Counted from the first letter of the stretch, positions 18,590 through 27,462 are shown. The stretch is DNA of 64,000 nt from Gordonia sp. KTR9 (GCF_000143885.2 NC_018580.1:62001-126000), one strand, 5' to 3'. The notes: generated by a model from the sequence alone, not told the origin. Numbers and translations are program-made.

Positions 18590-20926
18590 ATGACAGCACC
18601 GACCGGGGCGCAAAGTCCGATCCAGAAGCAGCCCGCCGACCCCGTGCAGGCATCGGCGACAAAAAAGCGTCAACCTCGCGGGATCGAGAAGGGCCAGCCC
18701 GAACCGGCACCCTCGCCTATGCAAGAACCCGAGCTCGAGATCGAGATGACTGATGGTGTCGAACTCGGCGACAACGTATTCGCCGACGTGATTCCCGGAC
18801 CGCCGGCACCGAACACACAGCCGCCGACGGAAGCCTCGCGAGCGGCAGTAGCGCGCGAGGCCGTAGACCGCAGGCGGGCGATCAGGAAAGGGCTTCGCGA
18901 CCAGTCGGTGGGTAACCGGCTGTTCTCCGGCGAGAACGCCACACGCACGCCCAAGGAGCGGGCAGGACTGCTCAGTGCGCGTCACGATCAGTACACGCAG
19001 CTGATGGCGCTGAACTGCATCAAACCGCTGGCACAGGGAATAGACCTGAGCACACTGATCGAGTCAGTATCGAGCGCCGCAGTCATGTGGGCACTGAGCC
19101 CTCGTTTTCGTGAATTGACAGCCGACTACAACACGAAGATCAACGACGCGTTGCGCTTCATCCGAGCGAAGAACTTCGAGGACACCGCGAAGGTCCCGTT
19201 GGGTAGTAGTCGAGCGGTTGTCGAGCTGGCAAAGACCAAGGCCCAGCGGGCAGACAGAGAAATGCTCGATCAGGTTTCAGCAGTCCTGCAGGGGTCCGAG
19301 GAAGTTCCGTTCTCGACGGAATCGGCAGCAATGTCGTTGCTGCAGATCCACGAGGACGCCTACGTCGCGATTCGTGAGGGTGCTGATGAGGGGTACGTCC
19401 TGACAGCGCTGAGCGAGACCGTCGACGAGCTCACACAGGTGTGGAAGTCACAGAAACTCGACCCCCAGGTGGTGATAGCGACAGCACGCACGCTGACAGG
19501 ACACACAGAGGACGACGAGGACCTCAGGCTCGCACAATTTACCGAGACCGCTAGCGGCAGCCTTCGACCGAGCGCGCAAACCACGACGCCCGGTGCTGGG
19601 GGCGCAGCCACGCTCACCTGGGGTGGCCAATGGGCGCTGGCAACCGGCGGAATGCTCAACAGCGCCGAGTCCCCGTTCTTCACCGTGCGCAGTGTCCAGG
19701 ACGCGCGCAGCCATCAGGACGCCCTGGGCGCCCTCATTTTTCAGGACCTGCAGCTGGCCGCAAAGAGTGGACCGGCTGAGTTGCGCAAAGCAGTGATCGG
19801 TCACCTCGCGGCCTGGGAGCTGCGCGACACAAAACTCGACAACACCGGAGTCGGCGGAGCCTCACGAGATCGGGCCGCGGCATGCGCCCAGCGGAGCCGA
19901 GTAGCGTTCGCCGCGATGGCCGACGACGGTATCACCGAGGAAATTCGTCAGAAGGTCGCGGCCAACGCCTTGCTCAACGGCATGACTGCTTTTGAATCGT
20001 CGGAGCCCGAGGTCGTCGCGGCGATGGCCCGGGAGTTCGGAGAGAGCCACAACGAGGCTGTCGCAGAGATGGTCAAACGGGGCAAGGAGCGAGGTCGACC
20101 CGCACCCCTGAAGCCTGTTGTGTTCAACCCGAGCAATCCCACGCACGCCGCTCAGATGGCCGACTACACAGGACCGGGTAAAGAGCCTGAGGCTCCGCGC
20201 GATCTGGGAGTGCAGCAACCTCGCGCCACGGCGTTGGCCCCTTGGGGGCCACGGGCGCACCAGGCGGTGCTCGATGCGGAGAACGCGCGTGCGCGCGTCG
20301 TCGGCCGTGAGGGCGCCGGCCCGGCGCGGGTCGACACCATTGACCGTCCGCAGCCGGTCCGGCAAGGCGTTGACAAGCAGCAGCCCAGCGGGACGGAGTC
20401 CCGTCCGCCGACGCCGCCGCGCGCAGTGTGGCGGCTGGTCAGGCCAGAGGAAAACGTACAGCGGCGGGCCCGTGGTTATGAGACCGTCGAACGTGTGCCG
20501 CTGGGCATGAAGCCCGTACCTGCTGACTGGTCGGGGTATCAGGAGGAGATTGCCAAGCGGGCCGACATGGAAGCGGCTGAGGCACGGTTGAGTTCGGCCG
20601 GCTCCCGTCGAAGGTCTGGGCGAGAAGCCGGTGTGCCGCAGGCAACTCCGACAGTGGGGCGTGGAGGTCCACCGTCGGAAACCACGCCCCAGTCGTCGCA
20701 GAGTGCGGCTACGCCGAAGCGCGGGGGCGCCCAGAACGTCCCACCCAGTAGGCCGGCACAGCGGTGGGCGCCGGATCCGGTCAACACCGGATCAACCGGC
20801 CCGGCTCCTCAGCCTGTGCCAAGCCGACCCGCCGACAAGGTCCCGCCGATGCGCACTCGGCAACAGGTTCACGGGAATTCGCCTCGGAGTAGGGACCGGA
20901 GCACTGGGCCAGAACTCGGCGCTTGA
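18590..20926 (+). CDS. Unknown large protein in the RNA polymerase operon
   Basis: The ATG at 18590 is preferred (778 residues) because GGGGAG ends six bases upstream; the frame is open back to 18521. The first 80 residues are Pro/Ala-rich and probably disordered. Residues about 80-520 look mainly helical and globular, without a recognisable motif, signal peptide or membrane segment. The last 230 or so residues are rich in Pro, Arg, Ser and Gly (disordered). It lies 65 bases after the small coupled gene and is probably co-transcribed with the polymerase. It could be a relaxosome protein, a template-recognition factor or another transfer protein; the sequence alone does not decide. Confidence 0.75.
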   Translation: MTAPTGAQSPIQKQPADPVQASATKKRQPRGIEKGQPEPAPSPMQEPELEIEMTDGVELGDNVFADVIPGPPAPNTQPPTEASRAAVAREAVDRRRAIRKGLRDQSVGNRLFSGENATRTPKERAGLLSARHDQYTQLMALNCIKPLAQGIDLSTLIESVSSAAVMWALSPRFRELTADYNTKINDALRFIRAKNFEDTAKVPLGSSRAVVELAKTKAQRADREMLDQVSAVLQGSEEVPFSTESAAMSLLQIHEDAYVAIREGADEGYVLTALSETVDELTQVWKSQKLDPQVVIATARTLTGHTEDDEDLRLAQFTETASGSLRPSAQTTTPGAGGAATLTWGGQWALATGGMLNSAESPFFTVRSVQDARSHQDALGALIFQDLQLAAKSGPAELRKAVIGHLAAWELRDTKLDNTGVGGASRDRAAACAQRSRVAFAAMADDGITEEIRQKVAANALLNGMTAFESSEPEVVAAMAREFGESHNEAVAEMVKRGKERGRPAPLKPVVFNPSNPTHAAQMADYTGPGKEPEAPRDLGVQQPRATALAPWGPRAHQAVLDAENARARVVGREGAGPARVDTIDRPQPVRQGVDKQQPSGTESRPPTPPRAVWRLVRPEENVQRRARGYETVERVPLGMKPVPADWSGYQEEIAKRADMEAAEARLSSAGSRRRSGREAGVPQATPTVGRGGPPSETTPQSSQSAATPKRGGAQNVPPSRPAQRWAPDPVNTGSTGPAPQPVPSRPADKVPPMRTRQQVHGNSPRSRDRSTGPELGA

Positions 20927-21002
20927 GCCAGGGCTGATTACGGCGACATAGATTGACAATAAGAACTGATGTTCGATCACAATCAGATACGAGGTGAGAG
21001 CA

Positions 21003-21314
21003 ATGGGAATCTTGAGGAACATGATCTCGGAGAGCATGGGTACACCGAAGAATGAGGCCGAGACAGCGCGCCAGCAGCGCGCCGCCGCGGCGACAAAGCT
21101 CGGCGGTGACGGCATTGAGCGCGCGCTGGCGATGAAGGAGCGAACGCTCTCACAGCTCGAAGCGGCCGATCTTCGCGACAGCAGCCGCGATGCCCAGAAG
21201 GACGCAGAAGAGCGAGAGGGATCGGCCACCCCGGAAGCTCAGGTCACCTACAGCCTGAATCTGACAGGCAACAAGGCCGTCCAGCATGCGAGAGACAACG
21301 GCTACGAATTCTGA
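21003..21314 (+). CDS. Small helical protein
   Basis: Preferred start ATG 21003 (103 residues), preceded by GAGGTGAGAG; a GTG nine bases upstream in the same frame is possible. The product is charged and mostly helical (an Arg/Ala/Glu-rich central part), with a short C-terminal segment TYSLNLTGNKAVQHARDNGYEF-like in composition. No signal peptide or membrane segment and no recognised family. A TTGACA at about 20953 upstream could be a -35 box, but no convincing -10 was found at the right spacing. A strong terminator follows. Confidence 0.65.
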   Translation: MGILRNMISESMGTPKNEAETARQQRAAAATKLGGDGIERALAMKERTLSQLEAADLRDSSRDAQKDAEEREGSATPEAQVTYSLNLTGNKAVQHARDNGYEF

Positions 21315-21345
21315 ACCTCTAGCACCACAGAATCATCGCAAAGAG

Positions 21346-21377
21346 TAAGGCCCGCGACTAACAGGTCGCGGGCCTTA
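21346..21377 (+). terminator. Intrinsic terminator
   Basis: A perfect 13-bp GC-rich stem (21346-21358 with 21365-21377) has the loop TAACAG. It lies 31 bases after the stop of the small helical gene and before the cutinase-like gene. Confidence 0.85.
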
Positions 21378-21515
21378 TCGATTCTCCCGGAAAATATTGG
21401 CCGAGCCTGTCTTAGCAGGTACAGGCGATTATTTGGTAGGCTCGCAGATAGTCCAGCTGGGGTGGAATTTGTCGGGGGCGTTTGTCGGCAGACATAGATG
21501 AGGTGGGAGATGTCC

Positions 21516-23510
21516 ATGGCAGCGCTTGAACAACTGAAGCGTAGTGCGGTGCGAGTGGTAACGACGATGGTGGCCACGATCCTGGTGCTCGGCGGGACCG
21601 CGGTCAGCCTCCCCACTGCGGCTGCTGAGGGATTCGGAGACGGGTGCACCGAGTACATGGTGTACCTGGTTCCTGGAACCTCAGAGACTACGACGAACGC
21701 GAACCCGAGCAAGCCAGCGGGAATGTTGGCGAAGGTCGGCCAGGAGCTCGAGCGGGAGTTCGGCGAGAAGGTCACTGTGGTCTATGTGCCGTACTCGGCC
21801 AGCGCCTACAACAAGGGGTTGTCGTACAAGGGAAGTAAGAGCGAGGGTGTCCGCAAGACTGCGGGGCTGATGGCTAAGTGCCCTCGGTCGAAGGTCGGCT
21901 TGGCAGGCTACAGCCAAGGAGCCGAAGTGGCCGGCGACGTCGCATGGCACATCGGACACGGCGAGGGCCCCGTGCCCGCGGCAACAGTCCGGGCAGTGGC
22001 GCTGCTCGCCGACCCTAAGCGGGGCAACGAGAAACTGGTCGGAACCAAGGTCGACGGCGCAGGGGTCGCCGGCGAACGCAAGGGCGGGTACGGCTCGCTC
22101 GAGGGACGCATCAAATGGGTGTGCGACGAGCAGGATATGTACTGCAACACCAGTTCTGCGAACCCGTTCGTAGGGATCATCGGCAAAGCGGTCACTGGTG
22201 CAACCACCGATGAGGTGACACCTCTCAGCGGTGAGACACCGGCCGGGGAGAACGGCCTGGACAGTCTCGTCTCCGACTTCGGAGATACCGACCTGACTGC
22301 CATTGGAGACAAGGCGTCCGAACTCAAGAACCGCACCGCGGCACTGACTCGTGAAGGGGCCGACACTCCGTCGAAGGATCAGCTCAACAAGATCGGCGAG
22401 CTCGCAGCAAGCCTGAACAAGACCTACAGCTCAACGGCGGACATCAAGAATTTCGCCGACAAGAACGGCGCCCGAACACTTCTCACAGCCGAGAAGAACG
22501 GCACACCGGGAGCACAGACTGCCGACGTCCTCGACACACTCGACGGTGTCGACCTGGGCAGTCTCATTTCGAACACGGCATCAATTGCAGAGACCACCGC
22601 AGGTCTTGCTGGCGGCGATATGAGCAGCCTGAGCACCGGCGGCGAGGCATTGAAGAACCTAGCGTCGATGGGGCTCACCGTCGCATCCGAAAGTGAAGCG
22701 GTCAGCAGCACCGATCGCTCGAATCTCGCTGCAGCGACAGGTGTCCTCGGCAGCCTGAAAGTGTCGACGGTCATCGATACGTCACTGATGGCGCTCACGA
22801 CGGTGCTGTCGACCGATTACCAGGGCATTTTTGACAAGGTGGTTCTGCTCGGTTCGCAGCTGGCTGCGATGGACGCCAACGCGGCGCACACCAGCGCACG
22901 AGAACTCAATGTGCTGCTCGAACCGTGGGTGGACCTCGCGGCGAGCGCCAACACCGACATCATGCCGATGGCGGCGGACATGGTCGCGATGATCCCGGAC
23001 CCGTACGGGGTGTCGGCCATCGCATCACAGGTCATGCGGGTACTCGCACAGGTCGACATCAAGCGGCTGGCCGACAACGTCGGTCTTGCACAGGAAGTTG
23101 CCTGGTCCGTCGTCAAGGGCAACCCCGCCGAAGCCATCAAGCTGGTACCGATCGGATTGGACATCGGGTCGGTAGGAGTCCAGTCGGTGCTCGGTGGGCT
23201 CCTGGGTCGGCCGGTCGAGAAGACCGGGACCAGCGCCGTGAGCGGGGACCTGCTCAACATGACGTCCAAGCTTGCTCAGAGCGTAGGCGGCGTGCAGAAC
23301 ATGGAGGACCTCGGCCAGTTGGCTACCGACGCCGTCGATTTCAGCTCCTTCATCGCGAGCAACGTACACACAAGCGCCTACACGTCGAAGGACCTCGTCG
23401 GGAACCTGAACTCTGTGGAATACATGGCCAAGTACCTGATCGTTCAGCTCGGCGGCGGCCAGGCTGAGACGACTGAGACGACTGAGGCCACCGATCCCGG
23501 CGAACGATGA
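21516..23510 (+). CDS. Secreted cutinase-like protein with a long C-terminal extension
   Basis: Start chosen at 21516 (664 residues) because GGTGGGAG ends six bases upstream; ATGs at 21498 and 21510 are in the same frame. A signal peptide is clear (basic start, hydrophobic core, TAAAEGF cleavage region). Residues about 35-220 look like an alpha/beta-hydrolase of the cutinase family: GYSQGA holds the likely nucleophile (S133), LADPKR follows, and CDEQDMYC contains the likely acid (about D207) between two Cys. The expected catalytic His soon after the second Cys is not visible. The remaining 400 or so residues are Ser/Thr/Ala-rich and helical, with no recognised domain. In mycolic-acid bacteria such enzymes act on envelope esters, so a role in opening the envelope for mating is plausible; loss of activity is equally possible. 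Confidence 0.8.
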   Translation: MAALEQLKRSAVRVVTTMVATILVLGGTAVSLPTAAAEGFGDGCTEYMVYLVPGTSETTTNANPSKPAGMLAKVGQELEREFGEKVTVVYVPYSASAYNKGLSYKGSKSEGVRKTAGLMAKCPRSKVGLAGYSQGAEVAGDVAWHIGHGEGPVPAATVRAVALLADPKRGNEKLVGTKVDGAGVAGERKGGYGSLEGRIKWVCDEQDMYCNTSSANPFVGIIGKAVTGATTDEVTPLSGETPAGENGLDSLVSDFGDTDLTAIGDKASELKNRTAALTREGADTPSKDQLNKIGELAASLNKTYSSTADIKNFADKNGARTLLTAEKNGTPGAQTADVLDTLDGVDLGSLISNTASIAETTAGLAGGDMSSLSTGGEALKNLASMGLTVASESEAVSSTDRSNLAAATGVLGSLKVSTVIDTSLMALTTVLSTDYQGIFDKVVLLGSQLAAMDANAAHTSARELNVLLEPWVDLAASANTDIMPMAADMVAMIPDPYGVSAIASQVMRVLAQVDIKRLADNVGLAQEVAWSVVKGNPAEAIKLVPIGLDIGSVGVQSVLGGLLGRPVEKTGTSAVSGDLLNMTSKLAQSVGGVQNMEDLGQLATDAVDFSSFIASNVHTSAYTSKDLVGNLNSVEYMAKYLIVQLGGGQAETTETTEATDPGER

Positions 23511-23539
23511 CCACTCGTTGATTGAGGCCGCGCAGAAAA

Positions 23540-23582
23540 AGAATCCCGCCCCGCTCAAATATCCTGAGCGGGGCGGGATTCT
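23540..23582. terminator. Bidirectional terminator between convergent genes
   Basis: A perfect 18-bp stem (23540-23557 with 23565-23582) has a 7-base loop and a run of five A on the left side, which is a U-tract for leftward transcripts. It sits between the rightward cutinase-like gene and the leftward ssb gene. Confidence 0.9.
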
Positions 23583-23603
23583 GCTTGTCCGAGCTGAACT
23601 GGT

Positions 23604-24119
23604 TCAGAACGGAGGCTCGTCATTGTGGCCGCCGAACGAACTGCTGGCGGGTGCGCTGCCCCAGGGATCGTCGGCGACCTGCTGGTTCGAGTTCCCGCCG
23701 CCGCGGCTACCGCCGGCGCCACCGGACCCGAATCCGCCGCCACCACCGCCACCGCGCGAGGCGCGGTTGACCTTGGCGGTGGCATACCGCAGTGAGGGGC
23801 CGATCTCGTCGACCTCGAGTTCCACGACCGTGCGTCGTTCGCCCTCTTTGGTTTCGTAGGACCGCTGCTTGAGCCGTCCCTGCACGATCACCCGGGATCC
23901 CTTCGTCAGGCTCTCGGTCACGTTCTCCGCGGCGTCGCGCCAGATGTTGCAGCGGAGGAACAGCGCTTCGCCGTCCTTCCACTCATTGGTCTGGCGGTCG
24001 AAGGTGCGCGGAGTGGAAGCCACCGTGAAGTTGGCAACCGCTGCGCCGGACGGCGTGAACCGCAGTTCCGGGTCGGCGGTCAGATTGCCGATGACGGTGA
24101 TGACGGTATCGCCTGCCAT
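23604..24119 (-). CDS. ssb: Single-stranded DNA-binding protein
   Basis: The start at 24119 (171 residues) is set by AGGAGA a few bases upstream on the coding strand; the open frame extends further but that part is not SSB-like. The N-terminal OB-fold (about 1-110) has the usual landmarks ([54 protein letters not shown]). A glycine-rich linker follows and the chain ends NDEPPF, the acidic tip that recruits partner proteins. It coats single-stranded DNA; on a conjugative element it would protect the incoming strand and support replication. It heads a leftward gene series at the edge of the transfer module. Confidence 0.97.
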   Translation of the reverse strand: MAGDTVITVIGNLTADPELRFTPSGAAVANFTVASTPRTFDRQTNEWKDGEALFLRCNIWRDAAENVTESLTKGSRVIVQGRLKQRSYETKEGERRTVVELEVDEIGPSLRYATAKVNRASRGGGGGGGFGSGGAGGSRGGGNSNQQVADDPWGSAPASSSFGGHNDEPPF

Positions 24120-24334
24120 GCGTATCTCCTGAGTTATAAGTCGCGACTGTGGCTCGATCGTAGCTGGCGCGTAGCGGGTCGCCGTGTACCCGCTCCGTGA
24201 GATCGGGGATGAGCGCGCCATCACGTCGATAATCCGCAAGACAAACAGCCTGATCGGGTCGATCAGGAGCTCGCCCAGTTGAGAAGCCCGGAGGAAGATC
24301 AGGGCCTTTCAATACCAGTATCGCGCCGGGGAGA

Positions 24335-24640
24335 CTACAGCTCGTCGATGAAGCGAGGGGCGACTTCACGAAAGGCTCGATAGTCGGAGTTGGCGACGGC
24401 GATGACTTTGTGGGCCTGATCCGACAGGAGAGTGGCCACCCGCTCGGACCCTTCCATGCTCGTGAACAGGCCCCAGCCCTCAGCAGTCGCAGGGATCGAC
24501 GGTTCCGTGCCGGCCTGGAAGTCGTGAAGGATCTGGGCGAACGCGCCGCGAGGCTCGGTGTCCATTGCCCCAAAGCGGCTGTGTTTGCCCATGATTCGGA
24601 ACATCTGCTTGATCTCGTTGTGGATCAGTGTGTTGGACAT
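24335..24640 (-). CDS. Small hypothetical protein
   Basis: A 101-residue, mixed-charge protein (MSNTLIHNEIKQMFRIMGKH...) with AGGCAGG just upstream of the ATG. It has no signal peptide, membrane segment or recognised motif. It lies 14 bases downstream of the rarA stop on the same strand, so the two are probably co-transcribed, with rarA first. About 215 bases separate it from ssb; that gap holds no obvious gene. Confidence 0.7.
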   Translation of the reverse strand: MSNTLIHNEIKQMFRIMGKHSRFGAMDTEPRGAFAQILHDFQAGTEPSIPATAEGWGLFTSMEGSERVATLLSDQAHKVIAVANSDYRAFREVAPRFIDEL

Positions 24641-24654
24641 TGCCTGCCTTTCAG

Positions 24655-25974
24655 TTAGGTGAGGTCGGGGTTGGTATCGGAATGTGGGGGATGGCGTAGA
24701 TGGGCCACAACCGACATCGCATGAGCCACCGCAGCCTCTGAACCGTGGCTGGTCGGGGAGTAGTAGTTCAGTTCAAGGCCGTCCGGGCCGTACTGCTGTG
24801 ACGGACCCACACCATGCGGGTAGTCGTGGGGATAGAGATACCCGCGACCGTGCCCCAGGGCCTGGGCACCCGGATAGTGGGCGTCACGAAGATGAGCGGG
24901 GACCGGCCCAGTGCGGCCGGCCTCAACGTCGGCCATAGCTGCATCGATCGCAGCAATCACTGAGTTCGATTTGCGGGCGGTGCTGAGGTGGATGACGGCC
25001 TGGGCCAGATTAATTCGTGCCTCTGGTAGGCCGATCGTTGCGACCGCATAACTCGCAGCGTGGGCGACCATGATGGCGGTGGGGTCAGCCATCCCGACGT
25101 CCTCGGAGGCGTGGATGAGAATTCGCCGGGCGATGAAACGAGGGTCCTCGCCGGAGGCGATCAGCCGAGCCAGCCAGTGCAACGCGGCGTCGGGATCCGA
25201 GCCACGCATAGCCTTGATCAGCGCAGAGACGATGTCGTAGTGCTGATCGCCGCCGCGGTCGTAGCGCAGTAGCGCCGCGGGCGCGATGCTCTCGACGTCG
25301 CCGGCGCACAGCGATCGGCGACTGTCGGCGCGCGCAGCCGCGGCGGCGAGCTCGAGGACGGTCAGGGCTTGCCGGGCGTCTCCGGGGGAGAGTCCGGCGA
25401 TGAGGAGGGCCAGGTCGTCGGGAAGCTCGACCGACGAATTGAGGCCCCGCGGGCTGTCGACGGCCGCGGTCAAGATGGACACGATGCTCGTCTGCGATAG
25501 CGGTTTCAGGCGCAGCAAGATCGCCCTGCTACGCAGAGCCGGGTTCACAGAGAAGCTGGGATTTTCAGTGGTCGCGCCGATCAACGACACTGTGCCTGAC
25601 TCCACCGCCGGCAGGAGAATATCCTGCTGGGCTTTCGAGAACCGGTGGATCTCGTCGATGAAGAGCACGGTACTCACAGGCGGATCTGCGGCCAGGCCTG
25701 CCTGGGCTTCGGTAACAGCAGACCGAACTTCTTTGACGCCTGCGCTTGTCGCCGAGAGCTCGACGAAGCGGCTCTCGGTGTTCTCCGCGATGATGCGGGC
25801 TGTGCTCGTCTTACCGGTCGCCGGCGGCGCCCACAAAAGAACAGAGGGTGCGGCGATTGATCCTGAGATGAGTTGCTGCAATGGCGAACCCGGCGTGGTC
25901 AGATGGTCTTGCCCGACCAGATCGTCGAGTGTTTTGGGTCGCATCCGTGCAGCGAGCGGTTCGTGATTCGTCAC
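24655..25974 (-). CDS. rarA: RarA/MgsA-type replication-associated AAA+ ATPase
   Basis: The 439-residue protein follows the RarA (MgsA/WRNIP1) plan: MRPKTLDDLVGQDHL near the start, Walker A APPATGKT (K55), Walker B FIDEIHRF, sensor 1 GATTENPSFSVNPAL, then arginine-finger and lid regions. The C-terminal tetramerisation part includes IASGEDPRFIARR, ASEDVGMADP and YLYPHDY, all typical. RarA acts at stalled forks and binds SSB; chromosomal copies are about 430-450 residues, so this one is full length. Carriage on a mobile element next to ssb suggests plasmid-borne support for replication after transfer, or that the chromosomal copy is elsewhere. It lies 35 bases after the next upstream gene on the same strand. 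Confidence 0.95.
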   Translation of the reverse strand: MTNHEPLAARMRPKTLDDLVGQDHLTTPGSPLQQLISGSIAAPSVLLWAPPATGKTSTARIIAENTESRFVELSATSAGVKEVRSAVTEAQAGLAADPPVSTVLFIDEIHRFSKAQQDILLPAVESGTVSLIGATTENPSFSVNPALRSRAILLRLKPLSQTSIVSILTAAVDSPRGLNSSVELPDDLALLIAGLSPGDARQALTVLELAAAAARADSRRSLCAGDVESIAPAALLRYDRGGDQHYDIVSALIKAMRGSDPDAALHWLARLIASGEDPRFIARRILIHASEDVGMADPTAIMVAHAASYAVATIGLPEARINLAQAVIHLSTARKSNSVIAAIDAAMADVEAGRTGPVPAHLRDAHYPGAQALGHGRGYLYPHDYPHGVGPSQQYGPDGLELNYYSPTSHGSEAAVAHAMSVVAHLRHPPHSDTNPDLT

Positions 25975-26009
25975 GGTGAAGGGCTTTCGGTAGGGCGCGA
26001 CGTCGATGT

Positions 26010-26510
26010 CTACCTCTGGTGTCCTGCGGCGGCGGGTATGCGCTCGATTGCCATCTCAGGTTCGGTTGTGGAGAAGGCCTCGATGGCGCGACGGATCAGA
26101 GCGTTGATGTAATCGACGACGGCTGTCAGTACAACGGCCACGCCGAGAGCAGCGGTGTCTGGAGCAAGGGGGAGATCGCGGACATCGTTGATCCCAGAAT
26201 CCATGATCAACGGTGCTCGGCCGAGCATCACCGACAGCGACAGATGGTTGTCGTTGGTGATGTCGCCGTCCTCGTCGCAATGGAAGTCGGCGAAGATGTA
26301 GACCATCGTCGACGGAGACTCGGCGAGCTGCAGCACTCGGCTGTGAGCCGGGGCGTGCAGGCTCTCGATGAGTTCGCGGACCAGAGCCATCAGCGCTGGC
26401 TGGTTGGCCGACACCGTGTGGTCCAGGGTGCGGAATCGTTGATCCAGTTCGATCCACTGGGGAGTTGCGAGGGGTTGTCTCGCATCAAGATTCAGCGTGA
26501 TGTGGTGCAT
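26010..26510 (-). CDS. Hypothetical protein
   Basis: Start chosen at 26510 (166 residues, MHHITLNLDARQP); the frame is open upstream but turns Arg/Ser-rich and non-native. The product is acidic, with alternating strand and helix-like segments and a hydrophobic stretch near residues 115-140 (AALGVAVVLTAVVDYINAL) that looks more like a buried helix than a membrane anchor. It ends 35 bases before rarA on the same strand. No family recognised. Confidence 0.65.
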   Translation of the reverse strand: MHHITLNLDARQPLATPQWIELDQRFRTLDHTVSANQPALMALVRELIESLHAPAHSRVLQLAESPSTMVYIFADFHCDEDGDITNDNHLSLSVMLGRAPLIMDSGINDVRDLPLAPDTAALGVAVVLTAVVDYINALIRRAIEAFSTTEPEMAIERIPAAAGHQR

Positions 26511-26701
26511 AGAGGGAGTTCTTTCTCGGGTCTGGAGGTGCGCGGACGGACTACGCGTGGTCCTCGATCGTTCAGAAGGGTGGAGAGCACCACCCCTCAG
26601 TGCGGCAACGCGGCTGAGGGGTGGGCTGCTGAAGGGTTGCACGTCACAGTGCGGCCTGGCCGTTGTCGGTAGTGCCTGGGGTTGGAGTGCGGACCGCGAG
26701 G

Positions 26702-27016
26702 TCAGAACGGCGGTTCTTCTCCAGAGATGTCCGCGCGGGCGGCGGCCATAGAGTTGTGAGACTGAACGATCTCATCGATGCGCTCCTCACGGGTTAAGGA
26801 GTTCCACCAGTCGACATGCTCGCAGTTGTCGCTGAAGCTTTCACAGGCATCGCAGTTCACACCAAGTATCTCGAGGGAGTACGAGATGCCGCCGGCGCCT
26901 TCTCGGATGGAGGTGCAAGAACAGCGCGACGGTTGCCATTCCTCGTGTGACTTATCAGCCAGAAGGGCTTCGGGTACGTCGGCTGCGGTGATGAAAGCAG
27001 AAGGGTCGAGGGTCAT
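26702..27016 (-). CDS. Small Cys-rich protein ending in an SSB-like tail
   Basis: A 104-residue protein with five Cys (CSC, then CDAC, then a single C followed by EH) that could bind a metal ion. It ends DISGEEPPF, which mirrors the acidic PF-ending tip of SSB (the window's own SSB ends NDEPPF). In SSB that peptide binds RecQ, RecO, RarA and others; a small protein with such a tip could compete for or recruit the same partners (inference). GAGAGG precedes the ATG at 27016. Its neighbours are other tiny leftward genes downstream of the divergent promoter region at 28.3-28.5 kb. Confidence 0.7.
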   Translation of the reverse strand: MTLDPSAFITAADVPEALLADKSHEEWQPSRCSCTSIREGAGGISYSLEILGVNCDACESFSDNCEHVDWWNSLTREERIDEIVQSHNSMAAARADISGEEPPF

Positions 27017-27146
27017 GAAACGTCGCCTCTCTCAGGTAGTGGGCTTCGTGGCATGGAGCCGATCCGGGCGGTCAGCAGGGAGCGTGTGTGCAGCGCGAGG
27101 ACACGGCGATGAGTCGAAATTGGAGGCAGCACAATGGCACACACAA

Positions 27147-27344
27147 TCAGTCGTTGTCGACGCAGCCTTCGCAGCCGTCGAGGCCGTGCTCGCTCGCTCT
27201 GCAGTCCCCACACACCTCACCGACGTAGACGTGGGGGTCGTCGGGGTAATGGGCCGCCAGGGTCGCAAGTGCTTCGTCGCGGGACCACATGTCCTGCTCG
27301 AGGATGCCTTCGTCGTTGAAGACTCCGTACTCGGTTGCGGACAC
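27147..27344 (-). CDS. Mini zinc-ribbon-like protein
   Basis: GTG start at 27344, one base after a TGA in another frame (TGACGTG), gives 65 residues (MSATEYGVFNDEGILEQD...). Near the C-terminus CGDC and CEGC form two CxxC pairs about 12 residues apart, as in small zinc ribbons. The same frame is open back to an ATG at 27461, but the intervening part (TRPPSSSGRTPQTR) looks like a wrong-frame reading. Function unknown. Confidence 0.55.
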   Translation of the reverse strand: MSATEYGVFNDEGILEQDMWSRDEALATLAAHYPDDPHVYVGEVCGDCRASEHGLDGCEGCVDND

Positions 27345-27345
27345 G

Positions 27346-27461
27346 TCAGCAGACCTCGTCTGCGGCGTTCTGCCAGAACTCGATGGCGGCCTCGTCTTGA
27401 TCGACGAAACTGGGTGCGCTCCAGTCGTTTCGATCTGCGCAGCGATGTCTGTGATGTCCAT
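27346..27461 (-). pseudogene. Possible frameshifted small gene
   Basis: ATG at 27461 with GGGAGAG upstream overlaps the preceding gene's stop (TGACATG) and starts well (MDITDIAAQIE). The more natural continuation is in another frame, which reads FVDQDEAAIEFWQNAADEVC and then stops at 27346-27348 with high GC at third positions. The two halves need a one-base shift to join. Either the gene is broken, there is a sequencing error, or only the in-frame 104-residue product to 27147 is made. Confidence 0.35.
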
Positions 27462-27462
27462 G

